Notes under the pieces: generated by a model | Database searches by the model: none | The model's input: only the letters and a program-made list of their open reading frames with translations | What the model was told of the DNA's origin: nothing | Shown here: piece by piece, positions 44,395-54,768 of the stretch | How the letters are laid out: the number at the start of each line of letters is the position of its first letter | Numbering within the stretch: position 1 is the stretch's first letter | NCBI GenBank assembly: GCA_944472155.2 | Contig: OX235273.1 | Span: forward strand, 102,508,582-102,572,581 | Reading direction: 5' to 3' | Source: Trichobilharzia szidati | Lineage: Eukaryota; Platyhelminthes; Trematoda; Strigeidida; Schistosomatidae | DNA: 64,000 nucleotides | Translations under genes and position numbers: made by a program

Positions 44395-46549
44395 ATATAT
44401 ATATTTATTCCTGTTTATGCAGGAACATACCAATTGTACAGGCATGGATAAGTTATTATATAAATTACAGTTTGTTTGTTCAATCTAACATTAGAGTCAG
44501 TCAGAACAGTCTGCAAAATAGTCTGTCTGTGTAACACATAAAGAGATATAGAAATATTGTCTTCGCATTAACAAAAAACCCAGACTTCAGATGAGTGTGA
44601 TACAAATATCTGGGAAAAATAAAGCTTGAAGTCAATTCTCCTATAAAACTTTGTTGTGAACAGCATCCGTGAGATAAAGTTTATTGATGTATTATTTTGA
44701 TTCAATAATGTATTTATTCCATTTTTGTCAGCAGTCTTATCGTAGTTTTATAATAGGAAAGAAATTTGATCTTTGATACGAAAGTTAGATAAGGTAGTGT
44801 TAGATTGTTTTACTGCATCAAATGGGGTCAATTCTAGAACTATCCATTTGCGCCATTTGCGTCAGCATGGCAGACTGTACATGTAAGTTGAGTAATACAT
44901 TGATAACTGTTTGAAAACCAGTTGCTTCTTTATTTCAGATCAAGAATACTCCTTGTACAGAATGTTAGCCGGCGTTTTCAAGTGGTTGCATCGGATCGTT
45001 CATGGAATTTGAGTTTGAATTTACATAAATGGTCATTTCAGTTTGGATGTTGGGTTGTTCGACCTCAACCAGGAGGTATATAGAAGATTACGCTCAGCAG
45101 GGAGATAAAGTATGTAAATATGAAAAGAACTTTATTATTTTATGTACATATAAATGTTAATAAATGTATATCATTGTATAGTAAACACTACCCATAATCT
45201 TGTTGTTTTTTATGTAATTTTGCGAAGTCTTAGGGTTTATTTAGTGTCGTAATATTTAGTAATGAGTCTAGGCGTTATAGTGTGCTAATAGCTCATGCGT
45301 TTTGGAAATAAGTGGTGCGGTGTGATTGGCATAGTCATTGGGATGAAACAGTTTATATAGCAAGCGTTTGAAGGTTATGATAGAGTGACAGGTCCTTATT
45401 TCTAGGGGTAAACTGTTCCAGATCTTAGAGTACATGACTATGAAGAAGTTTGCACGGAGTGCTGTTTTACAGTTTTTCCTAGATACTGCGCACGTTTGTT
45501 TACGAAGGTTGTAAGAGCCTTCCGGTGAGAACTGTATCTCTTTGCTGTCTGAGAATGATATTTTATGCAAGATTTTAAAGAAGAATGTTAGGTTAATGCT
45601 CAGTCGTCTCATCCAGAGTGGGTCGATACCTAGAGTTATACACCTTGATGTGTAGTCCTTTTCGCAGTCAAATCCTAGTAGTTTAGACTTGAAGTATCGT
45701 TGGACACTTTCTATTTTAAGTTTGTCACTTACGCGAGTGCTGCTGAGAATAAATGGACAATATTCAAGTAGTGGTCTGACACAAGTTTTATATAATAATA
45801 GTTTCGCTTCGTAGTTGTGAAAATTCCTGAGTATGCATCCTAGAAGCATCCTCGATTTACGCGTCTGTGTCGCCACTTGCTCGGAAAATGTCAAGTCACT
45901 AGAGTACCTGAGTCCTAGGTCAACAACACTTTGGAGTTTAGGCAAGTCAAGAGATTCAAGTACCAGTTTGATATTTATTGAGGGTGCACCGAAACAGATC
46001 CAACCACATTTTTTAAGGTTGAATTTTAGGTTCCATGTGGAGGACCATGCAGTTACTCGATCTAGTTCTTCCTGAACAGCTTTCTGAAAGTACCCCAAGT
46101 CATCACAGTGGAATGTGTAAGCTACTTTAAGATCATCTGCAAAGATGAATGGTTTGCCTAGTGAGAAACAGCTGCATATGTCGTTGACATATAGAGTGAA
46201 TAGGAGGGGGCCTAAGACGCTACCTTGAACTACTCCAGAAGTGACTGGACTAGGTTTAGAGTTTACAGAACCCAGTCTAACTACTTGGGACCTATTGTTA
46301 AGGAATGATTCAATCCATCCTAATAATGGGTTACTTATTCCTAAGGAGTTCAGCTTATTTATTAGAAGCAAATGGCAAACGTGGTCAAAGGCTTTGGATA
46401 TGTCGAAGTAGGTGACTAGTACTAGTTGTTGTTTGTCTCGGCTGCTAGTTATATAGTTAAAGAAGTCAAGGTGACATGTCATGCATGATCTGGATTTTAG
46501 GAATCCATGTTGGTTGGGACTTAGAATATTGCAGGTGAGCATATGTTTG
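44395..46549 (-). mobile_element. CR1-A, 5'-truncated copy inside CR1-C
   Basis: A 2155-bp insertion on the minus strand. It starts within the reverse transcriptase (KHMLTCNILSPNQHGFLK), reaches the stop at 45268, then has about 0.87 kb of 3' region with the same hairpin (TTCCTGCATAAACAGGAA) and TA tail (44395-44403) as other CR1-A copies. A perfect 29-bp duplication marks both ends. 5' truncation is typical of incomplete reverse transcription. Perfect flanks imply recent arrival. Confidence 0.92.
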
Positions 46550-47103
46550 AGAGTTTTGCCAGACTCCAAAAATTTCTTTGCTAGATCAACAGACTTAAAT
46601 TTGAACAGTACAGGACATGGGTGGTTTGCGGATTTCTTACGAAGACGCAGAACCTGGCAGTCAGATACTGAAATGTTGCATGCCTGTAGACAGATTGCTT
46701 TAAGTTTGACAATAGGTACATTGTCAGGTATATTATATCCTAAAACATTGTATGAGGACATGACCCTCTTTACGGCCTCTGCAGTCAAAAAGTCTAGCAG
46801 GTGCTCAGATTTGAGGAGTGAATCTAAGGAAATCTCTTGTGATGGATCACAAAGTTGGAGGAAAGGAGTAATACTTTCAAACTTAGCCTGCAGGTCTGTT
46901 ATGGATTTCTGAAGGATCTTTAGATCAATAGTATTACTCGCTACGTTATCAATTAGTTCTTCCGTTAGGTTTGGTACTAAAACTCTCGGTGTATCGATTG
47001 ATCTTAGTGCAAATCCATCGTCAGGACTGATGTTTTTAGTGTCCTGCTGACTATTTGATGCTAGTCTCTTAACAGTACTAACTCGTTTAATAACTTTGAC
47101 CAT
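45268..47103 (-). CDS. Chimeric open frame: CR1-C ORF1 N-terminus fused to CR1-A reverse transcriptase
   Basis: 611 codons without a stop. Residues 1 to about 184 are CR1-C ORF1 (coiled coil and RRM-like block). The rest is CR1-A reverse transcriptase from the NQHGFLKSRSC motif through FDISKAFDHV, SGVVQGSVLGPLLF, intact FADDLKVAY and the C-terminal SKIWNSLPLEIRTCHS to the CR1-A stop. The first fingers motifs and the endonuclease are missing. The in-frame join could be luck (one in three). Whether it is transcribed is unknown. Confidence 0.8.
   Translation of the reverse strand: MVKVIKRVSTVKRLASNSQQDTKNISPDDGFALRSIDTPRVLVPNLTEELIDNVASNTIDLKILQKSITDLQAKFESITPFLQLCDPSQEISLDSLLKSEHLLDFLTAEAVKRVMSSYNVLGYNIPDNVPIVKLKAICLQACNISVSDCQVLRLRKKSANHPCPVLFKFKSVDLAKKFLESGKTLKHMLTCNILSPNQHGFLKSRSCMTCHLDFFNYITSSRDKQQLVLVTYFDISKAFDHVCHLLLINKLNSLGISNPLLGWIESFLNNRSQVVRLGSVNSKPSPVTSGVVQGSVLGPLLFTLYVNDICSCFSLGKPFIFADDLKVAYTFHCDDLGYFQKAVQEELDRVTAWSSTWNLKFNLKKCGWICFGAPSINIKLVLESLDLPKLQSVVDLGLRYSSDLTFSEQVATQTRKSRMLLGCILRNFHNYEAKLLLYKTCVRPLLEYCPFILSSTRVSDKLKIESVQRYFKSKLLGFDCEKDYTSRCITLGIDPLWMRRLSINLTFFFKILHKISFSDSKEIQFSPEGSYNLRKQTCAVSRKNCKTALRANFFIVMYSKIWNSLPLEIRTCHSIITFKRLLYKLFHPNDYANHTAPLISKTHELLAHYNA
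46550..46578. repeat. 29-bp target-site duplication, right
   Basis: Exact copy of 44366-44394. Confidence 0.9.
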
Positions 47104-47149
47104 TATGCAGGTAAAGATTATAAAATTTTCTCAAAAATTGACAAAAGTG

Positions 47150-47690
47150 TGTGAAATACTGTTATATTATCTAAATAGATAAAAACAACAATAAACAGGT
47201 ATGAAGTACAAACAAAAATAGACCACTATCAAACGAGTTAACTCTGATAATTATAAACCACAAAACTGAGGACTTCTCTATGGTTCTTTTGTGACAGATT
47301 GCTCTTTATTAACACGAATCTCACTGGATCCAAACAGTATTCTGGAGGTGATAAATTTGGATATTTAGCTACCGGAGGGGCAAGCAATATCAGCTATAAT
47401 TATGTAGTAGTCAAATATAGACCACGATATTCCAGAATGCGAAAAATTATTTCCACGTTATATGGTGAGATTGTAACGTCCTACACGAAGCGCGCGGGTC
47501 AAAGTGCGTGAACTATGAAGAGGAAAAGCGAGGGCTTAATAATAACTACTGTTTTTCTGAAGTATACATTTAGGTGTCCTTCTGAAGAAGGGGACTCATA
47601 CCACGTACTTGCATTCGGGGAGTTTGTTATTTAAACTTCAGCTTTAGGCAAATTTTCAGCTTCTGTTGTTTTTTTAAATTTTATTTATTC
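47150..47690. other. Unassigned AT-rich stretch between CR1-C and an RTE fragment
   Basis: Includes the CR1-C 5' leader near 47104-47150. Beyond that no coding, repeat or regulatory feature was recognised. A plus-strand frame at 47299-47511 resembles nothing known. Confidence 0.4.
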
Positions 47691-48230
47691 TCTTATTTTG
47701 CAGAAGCCATTCGTATTTTGATGTCAACAGCTGGAGTATTGTTCATTGTTGTCTGCAGTTGTCTGTAGAATTATTTCCTTTCGAGGTCTGCGTTGTTTGT
47801 CGGTGCATAGCATTGTATAATTTACACTTTCCTTCCTTTGGAGTTGAATCTGGCGGTTATTATCCCGGGCGAGATCGCCTCCCATTGTATCAGGGCCTTC
47901 GTTACTGTTGGTGACATCATGATAGTCATGTCCTCGGTGTGCTTGTGGTTGTATTCTGGGTGACCGGGGTAGACCACTGACTCACCCATTGACAGTTTGG
48001 TGAGTCCATTCCCGTTCCATCTGGTTTCACATATCCACAGTACTTGAATTCCGTATCTTTTCATTTCGTTTGCAATCTGAGCAGCTTTGCCAATCTCGTA
48101 CATGGTGTGGACATTCCTTATCCCCACACAGACATTTTCTTTCGGCGCAAGGAGATTCGTCGTGCTGAATTTTCTGTAGCAGCTTTGTTTACAGAGTGGG
48201 GTTGCTAGCCTCACGCCTGAGAAGGGGATT
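47690..48230 (-). mobile_element. RTE endonuclease fragment
   Basis: The minus-strand frame 48214-47822 carries the RTE endonuclease opening: VGIRNVHTMYEIGKAAQIANEM, IQVLWICETRWNGNG, VVYPGHPEYNHKHTEDMTIM and ALIQWEAISPGIITARF. These are the N-terminal endonuclease motifs lacking in the other RTE copies here. After a stop it continues KIIQCYAPTN to about 47750. No reverse transcriptase follows; truncated. Confidence 0.8.
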
Positions 48231-48384
48231 GTTACATTGAAATATCCATCAGTATATACAATTATAAATATTAGTTAGTGTTAAACAAGCACAGAGTGGC
48301 AAATAGATAGTTATAGGTTTAATCGATCAACAATATTGTATCCAAAGATAGGTCACAGTGATAGGTTATGAAAATGTTGTTAAC

Positions 48385-50970
48385 TTTCCCACCAGACTGG
48401 ATATTTCTCTTGATCTTGTATTTACAATTGACTGAGGAATATACGAAGCTCGTAAAAGAGCTCCACTTTTTAACTCAGATCATTGTATTGTACTGGCTTT
48501 ACCTAAAATTTATGGAAAGTTACACAAGAGAACTTTTCACATCTTTCCAAGAAAAGTGTACATGGATGTTACTCTATGGAGAATGTTCAGAACCTCAGAA
48601 GCATGCTCAAAGACACAAGGTGGGACCTGTTTAAAGAAGACTCTCTTGATGACACAATCTCTAATATTGCAAGTCATCTCAAATTTTGTCCTGACACCTG
48701 TTGTTCCAGAGAAACACTCTTCATCAGATTTGACCGCTTCTCCTCCCCTCAACTTAAAAAGCTTCGCAGACAAAAAGAAAAGTTATACAAAATGAAGGAT
48801 AATACTGGTTTGAGAAGAATTAACATCCTAATAAAGTATGAAATGCACAGGTTGAATTCAACTTACAACCAAAACTTCACATCCTGTAAAAATGCGACTA
48901 ATATATGGAAAGTTTTTAAAGAAATTACCGGTGGTAAGCAGATGAACAGAATTCCTTATTGATATAAGAATAAAACTTGGGCACTGTGGTAGAGTGTAAT
49001 TCCATTATGGGTAAATTTTATTTTGTTAGAGTCTCACAGTGTTATACAGGAATATTTACTTATTTCCTTACTTATTCCTTATTCCCCTGATGTTTGCTCA
49101 CCAAACAAGTCTTTTATACATTCTCCCACAAATGCCCAACTTTCTAGTGTCAAAAGGGTTAATGAAACCTCCTTCCCTGGTTTTAATACAAATGATGTTC
49201 TAAAATGCCTCCAGTCTCTGAAACCTTTTTGTAGTCTGTGTCCAGATGGTTTGCCTAGTGTTATTCTTAAAAAGTGTGCAGATATCCTGTGTTATCCTCT
49301 CACGGACATATTTAACGAATCCTTTTCCAATAATGTCGTGCCAGCCGTTTGGAAGGACATTAAAATTTTACCTATACTGAAGTCGTCTACTGGAACATGT
49401 CTCAAATTTAGACCCATTGCTATTACTTCCCCTTTTCTAAAAGCTATGGAAAAGTTGCTCTTACTTATTCTTCAACCTTCACTTAAAGCCTTTAACGACC
49501 CTAAATAATTTGCCTATAAACACAGTAGAAGTACTTTAGATGCAGTTGCAGTCCTGTATCATAACATTGTCTCCAGCTTAGACAAGGGGGCTAAATTTGT
49601 TCGCTGCACCTTCCTAGATTACACATCTGCTTTCGACTCGGTACCTAGGGACATTTTGTTAAACAAGCTTGCTGAAACTCAAACTGACTGTTGGGTTGTC
49701 AAATGGCTGCATTCTTATTTCTCAGGAAGAAAGCAGTACACTGTATGTCAGGGAAAGTCATCCACTTCATTGCTTACTGAGGCTGGTGTCCCTCAAGGCG
49801 CTGTTCTTTCTCCTTTTCTGTTTTCTTTCTTCTTGCATGATTAGCCTCACTCTGATGAAATGAACTTTGTCAAATGAAATGTCAAAGTGACTGCTCTAAA
49901 CCTAATGGCTTTCTGTCACAAATCAGCCAGTGGTCCAAGGAAAACGGTCTTACCTTAAACCCCTCCAAATGCTAAACAGTCAATTTCACCTTTAGGCATA
50001 AATCCGACCTAAACAAACTGGTTGGCTCTCACGAGGTGTGAAACATAAATGGCATTGAAATGGAAACCAAGTCGGAAATTAAATACCTAGGCGTCACTCT
50101 ATCTGCTGATCTCCCCTGGTCGTCTCACATCTTGGCGATTTCTAAGAAAATATTCCGTCTTACCTTCTACATCAAGAAGTTAAAACATTCTGGTATAACC
50201 CAACCCTTACTCCTACAATTCGTTAATTCTCGCATCCTGCCTATTATTCTCTATTGTTCCCCCTTAGCTTTTCCAGGGCTACTGAAGAAAGACTATAACA
50301 TATTACGTAGGATGTTAAAGGTTGTCAGCAGGGTAAGCAACGTGCCACTTAACCAGCTTGTTAATATTTTGGTTGACAGGCACATGGACTCATGTGAAAA
50401 ATGGGCCAAATCCATTTTATCTCACTCACACCACCCTCTTCACTCACAACTCTCCCCTTGCATCTCATCAGGCAAAACCAGAAGCCTATATAGAAAACTA
50501 TATGCTCGCACCAGCAAGTACAAAAACTCAACCATACCCTACTTAGCTCGTGTTCTGTGTGATAAAGAAAGCATTAGGCATGACACCTATAGTTCATTAA
50601 ATAGTCCGTAGTAAAACTAGATCTCGTCTCTCCAACTCACATCATCAATAGGTACAACATTTTCTTTCTTTCTTTTCCATTTCTCTCCCTCTCTCTTTTT
50701 TCCGTTATGTGCCACTTTGTTTCTTTCTCTCGCTTACGCCAGTTAATAAGACAGCTCCCACTTTTCTGACACCCTCAAACACTGTTTCAGCTTTACCTTT
50801 GCTACCGACATGCCAATGTGTTGTTGTAATAATGAACTGTGGTTTCCTTAATCTATGTAGAATTCTATTTATTGACAATGTACTAACTGGATGCAATACT
50901 GTAGTAAAAATGCTGAGAATTCCATTCTGTATCACAAGTACTGTTTTGGAATAAAGCAATTATTATTACT
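48385..50970 (+). mobile_element. E-family non-LTR LINE, plus strand, decayed
   Basis: Begins in the endonuclease C-terminus (DHCIVLALPKIYG in a broken frame). Then come the linker ETLFIRFDRFSSPQLKKLRR (48576-48960), the 113-bp hairpin repeat insert, and RT motifs PDGLPSVILKKCADILCYPL, LKFRPIAITSPFLKAMEKLL and CTFLDYTSAFDSVPRDILLN, then AGVPQGAVLSPFLFSFFLHD (49844). The catalytic YxDD box is lost by a deletion or frame damage at 49845-49880. The C-terminal frame 50060-50611 (IKYLGVTLSADLPWSSHIL) is intact. It ends in an ATT-type tail near 50953-50970. Confidence 0.8.
48961..49073. repeat. 113-bp hairpin-repeat relative with 10-bp target duplication
   Basis: Flanked by ATTCCTTATT at 48951-48960 and 49074-49083. 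Excising it restores RIPYSPDV in the E reverse transcriptase linker. It matches the left part of the 413-590 repeat (GATATAAG.ATA.AACTTG, GTAGAGTGTAATT, GTCTCACAGTGTTATACAG) but lacks the second inverted arm and the hammerhead-like core. Confidence 0.75.
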
Positions 50971-51300
50971 AAGTATGGCGATGATCTAACTATTTCAATG
51001 CTTGTTAACTCCCAGCTAGACTGTACTAAGATGAACAGCTTTCTATCGGGAATTAGCAAATGGTCTTCGTTTAACGGCCTTAAACTAAATCCTTCCAGAT
51101 GTCAGACTTTCAATTTCAGTTTCCGATGTAAACGAAAGTTAAATGAAGCCGTTGGTTCCTATGGTCCTTGCGGAATTGATGATACTGATACAGAAACCCA
51201 GTCTAAAGTTAAGTATCTTGGATTAATTCTTTCTTCTGATCTATCCTGGTCTTCCCATGTCTTAGCGATGCTGCGAAAGCAGACCTCCAACTATAGGGAG
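50971..51300 (+). mobile_element. E-family LINE, second fragment starting at the YGDD box
   Basis: The plus-strand frame reads YGDDLTISMLVNSQLDCTKM, then FNGLKLNPSRCQTFNFSF and VKYLGLILSSDLSWSSHVLA, the palm and thumb of the same family as the preceding element. Directly adjoining the tail of the first fragment, it may be the target into which that element inserted. It ends near 51280-51300, where a D-like element begins. Confidence 0.75.
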
Positions 51301-54300
51301 GCAGCAAACTGAGGCCTTAAAACGTCCCCAAGCCTCAGTGACACTAGAGAGATGCGGTACTGAGAATGGTAGTCAGTGTTAACTAAGTGTCCTATCCGAA
51401 TCCAAGGAAAAAGCGACAACGAGTTGGTTCTATCGGAATTGGCCAACTAGTCCTAATGTTAAGCTCCCTACCAGCAGAAAACGTAACGTCAACTACCCCA
51501 CAACATACTGAGGTTGTGAAATTCACTATCAGCCGCCTTTATGGCAGTGTGAGGGGCTAATAAGGAAATTAGGTGAACTCAGAAGCCTCCAGTCACACCT
51601 AAGCTGGGCTAACCCCTACTATCGCCGACAATGAAATCAATATAAATGATGTGGTTCTGGTCTGGATAGACAGGGATAACGAGGAAGGGGAGTTGCCATA
51701 TACTTTGACAAGCACTTAAATGTGTACGTGCAATGGACCCACCACTTAATGGAATCCCAGACTCCACATAGCATCATTTCACCATAGGTCACACCAAACA
51801 TTTACTGGGTTGTATCTACCGATCACCGACCTGTGGGGTAGAGCACAACCAGCTACTGCTCAGCACCGTCACAGCGTTACGAGACTTGGGCTATGACCAA
51901 ATCACCACAGAAAGAGACTTCAATGCCCCATCTCTGAAACTTGGCTAGGGGTATGCTCAGGGAAAATTCGGTCAAAATCTACTGCAAACCATTCGAAACA
52001 CAGGACTAAGGAAGAATGTTGGAGAAGACACTGAGTGGGACCATAGTGGAAATTCATCGAAACTAGATTCTTACTAGTGCCCAACTACTCGCCGGAAGTA
52101 GTGACAACACAGTCATAGGATTCGATCTTTTTCTTTGTGAGCACTTACAGTCGGACGCTGCGCGACCACGTCTGTACTGTGACAAGGCGGACTATGCCGA
52201 AACACGGAAGCTTTTGTCCGACGCAGAATCGCCCATAGAATGTCCTGAGTTACCTGTAGATGAAGAGTTGGAAGTGGTAAAAAGGATTATTCACACAGCA
52301 ATCTCGGACACTGTCTCCTTAGTCAAAACACAGACAAGAAAAAGGTCCTCATATCTGAAGAGAGGTGCGCAACGCATTCCGTAATCAAAGAGGAAGGCTT
52401 TGTCTACGTGGCGAGCATCCAAGAGTCAGACTAACCACAAGGCATACTTGGAACTCAGGAACCGGTGCAACGCAAGAGTCTGGAGGGACAGGAGGTAATT
52501 TCAGGCAATATTGTTAAAAAATTCCTGGCGAACCCCAAAAGCCTGTATCAATTCATGCGCCTTAGTAGGTCAAAACAGTCAATACCTCATTAGTCTGGAG
52601 ATGGTTGATGTAGTCAGTTTATCCTTCGCCAAACAGTTAAACAGTAATGTGGGTATTATTGGTACGGACCAAAATGGCGGCACTACCACTTCACCTGAGA
52701 AATACCTGGTGGTTACTGCCTAAATAAACCTGGCAATAGTAATGAGGAAGCTACAGAGACCCACATCTGGAAAGTCCTCAGGTTGTGACGACATCAGGCC
52801 TTCTAATCTGCACAGTGCACGGAAGCTCTCTGTTGGCCCTTATGCGACTTGTTCCATTACTCAATGGAATCGGGGAAACTGCCAAGGGAGTGGAAAAGAG
52901 CCACCCTTTCTCCGTTTTTCAAGAGTGGTGAAAGGCAAAATGCCACTAGTTATAGACCAGTAGCCCTACTGTGTATCAAAAGTATTGGAAAGTATCATTG
53001 ATGATGACATCAGGGAGCACCTCGATATGACTAATATACTCCATGAAGCCCAACACGGCTTCAGGAAGGGAAGATCCTGTGAAACAAACTTACATTCAGC
53101 TTGGAACGATTAGACGCCATGCTGGGATTTGAACGTTCCAATCCATGTGGTCTTCCTAGAATTTGAGAAGGCATTTGACGCAGTTCACTGTGAACTTCTC
53201 ATACACAATATAGGCCAGGCAGGTGTAGGTGAGCCGCTTCTGTCATGGGTGAGGGGATACCTAGCTGAAAGGAATTCCTGCACTGAGGTCTATCGTGTTC
53301 TACCATCTTGGCACGACTCGTCATAAGGAGTGTCGCAGGGTTCTATCCTAGCGTCACTGATGTTTTTGATTTTTATCAGTGACCTACCATGCCGTCTAAG
53401 CTGCCCGACTCTTCCGTACACCAACGAAGTAAATATATGGAGAGCAATAAAGTGTTCGGAAGTCTCGGATAGGCTGCAGTCATACACAAATCTTCTGGAA
53501 GACTGGACGTGGCCAATGGCATGGCTTCCAACCTGGAAAAGTGCAAATTAGTGAAATTAAGCACCCATAGGCTGCGGAATGCAAGTTAAACCCTGTGCAG
53601 CGAAGGCTTGTCTTACATAACGTCGAAGCGTGACTTAGGTCTAGTTCTGATGGAGACAATGGACACAAGCGTAAATTACACGGGGGACGTAGCGGGGACA
53701 TATGCGGTCATACACTTTACACATAGATAGTTAAGTGCACTCGCTCCTGAGCTCTTTCTAAGGTTGTACAAAACATACGTCAGACCACGCCTTGAAGTGC
53801 ATAATATTATTGCACCCCCACTGCTTAGAAGAGACGCCAACCTCTTGAAAAGAGTTCAACGACGGGCAACAAAAGGAGTGGTTGGTCTCCAAAATAAACC
53901 ATATGATGAAAGGCTAAAGAAATTAGGCCTCTTCACACTTAGCTACTGTCTACTAGATAACAAATGACCAGAATCACCTGAAAAAGGTGTTCTGCCATTG
54001 AGCACGTGTCGGCTTTCTTTGTGGAAGCCCCGGAAGGATAGCCCACCAGAGGGCAAAGACTCGGGTGCTCTCCTACTTCTTTTCCCTGCGGGTTTGCCGT
54101 CCCTGGAACTCCTTACCGGCAGATGTAGCTATGGTACCGTCTGTGGACGCCTTTGAACGAAGGCTGGACAATCATGTAGCGACACAAGGACTGCGTCCCA
54201 ATGGCCCATCCCCCGCCATTCATGGGTAGACATCTAAATTAGTCGTTTTACTTCTTCACATTCTCTCCCGTCTTACTTTCCTGATTACTCCAACTGCTGA

Positions 54301-54470
54301 ACTTACACTTATTACTACTTATATTATATAAATATAAATATTTATATATATATATATACCAACTTCAGATTTAATTACTGTCTGGTTTTACGTTTTCTTT
54401 ATTTCTTTTTATGTCTTTTAGTCTGAATAACTTACACTAATTATATCTTTTATTATCTCTTTTCTTTTGT
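51300..54470 (+). mobile_element. D-like CR1/jockey LINE on the plus strand, heavily decayed
   Basis: Traces of a full element in order. Endonuclease: GVAIYFDKHLNV, then GCIYRSPTC and DFNAPSLKL (51690-51945). RT lead-in: SSGCDDIRPSNL (52780). Then VVFLEFEKAFDAVHCELLIHN (53129-53326), GVSQGSILASLMFLIFISDL, and the thumb/C-terminus LYKTYVRPRLEV, LKRVQRRATKGVVGLQNKPYDERLKKLGLF (53764-53967). At the end are VPSVDAFERRLD-type residues. Dozens of stops and shifts. A (TA)n tract at 54330-54357 lies near the 3' limit. The oldest element of the block. Confidence 0.75.
54330..54357. repeat. TA-rich microsatellite
   Basis: TATATAAATATAAATATTTATATATATATATATA-type run near the end of the decayed D-like element; it may be its tail or an independent simple repeat. 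Confidence 0.6.
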
Positions 54471-54768
54471 CGAAGACACTCACAGTAGCAACGAAGTATT
54501 AACACACCGTACACTACAAACAACAAATAATAATTCCCGACACCACTCTTTTGTGAGTCAACCAAAGCTACAACAATTGAGTGGCGAGAAAAACTACGCA
54601 GAAGCTTACTGAAGACTAAGAAACTTTACTTCACAATCAAGAAGCGAGCAAAAGGAAATCAAATTGGTTTGTACTAGCTGGTAAAAACCCTATAGGGTAT
54701 TGATGTGGTACGCACAAGGTTGAGATTTGACCTTAGCGCGGTACTGGAAAGGTCCACAGCCGTGTAAA

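Larger units (their letters stand above)
43165..47103 (-). pseudogene. CR1-C ORF1, interrupted by the CR1-A insertion
   Basis: The N-terminal half (47103-46579) begins MVKVIKRVSTVKRLASNSQQ. It has a coiled-coil stretch (LKILQKSITDLQAKFESI) and an RRM-like block with GYNIPDNVPIVKLKAICLQA and CPVLFKFKSVDLAKKFLESG. The second half (44394-43165) resumes with FLESGKTLSSSTPYTKIRIV and runs about 400 residues of Ser/Thr/Asn/His-rich sequence to FPDR. Removing the 2155-bp insert and one 29-bp duplication would leave one frame. The intact parent ORF is comparable in build to CR1-B ORF1. Confidence 0.8.
40467..47150 (-). mobile_element. CR1-C, near-intact CR1-like LINE, split by a CR1-A insertion
   Basis: Minus strand: ORF1 47103-46579 continued at 44394-43165, ORF2 from about 43160 to the gap. 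The CR1-A insert occupies 44395-46549. Apart from that insert no stop or frameshift was found in either ORF, which makes CR1-C the best-preserved LINE here. The end of ORF2 and the 3' tail are lost in or beyond the gap. The 5' limit near 47150 is approximate. Confidence 0.85.
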
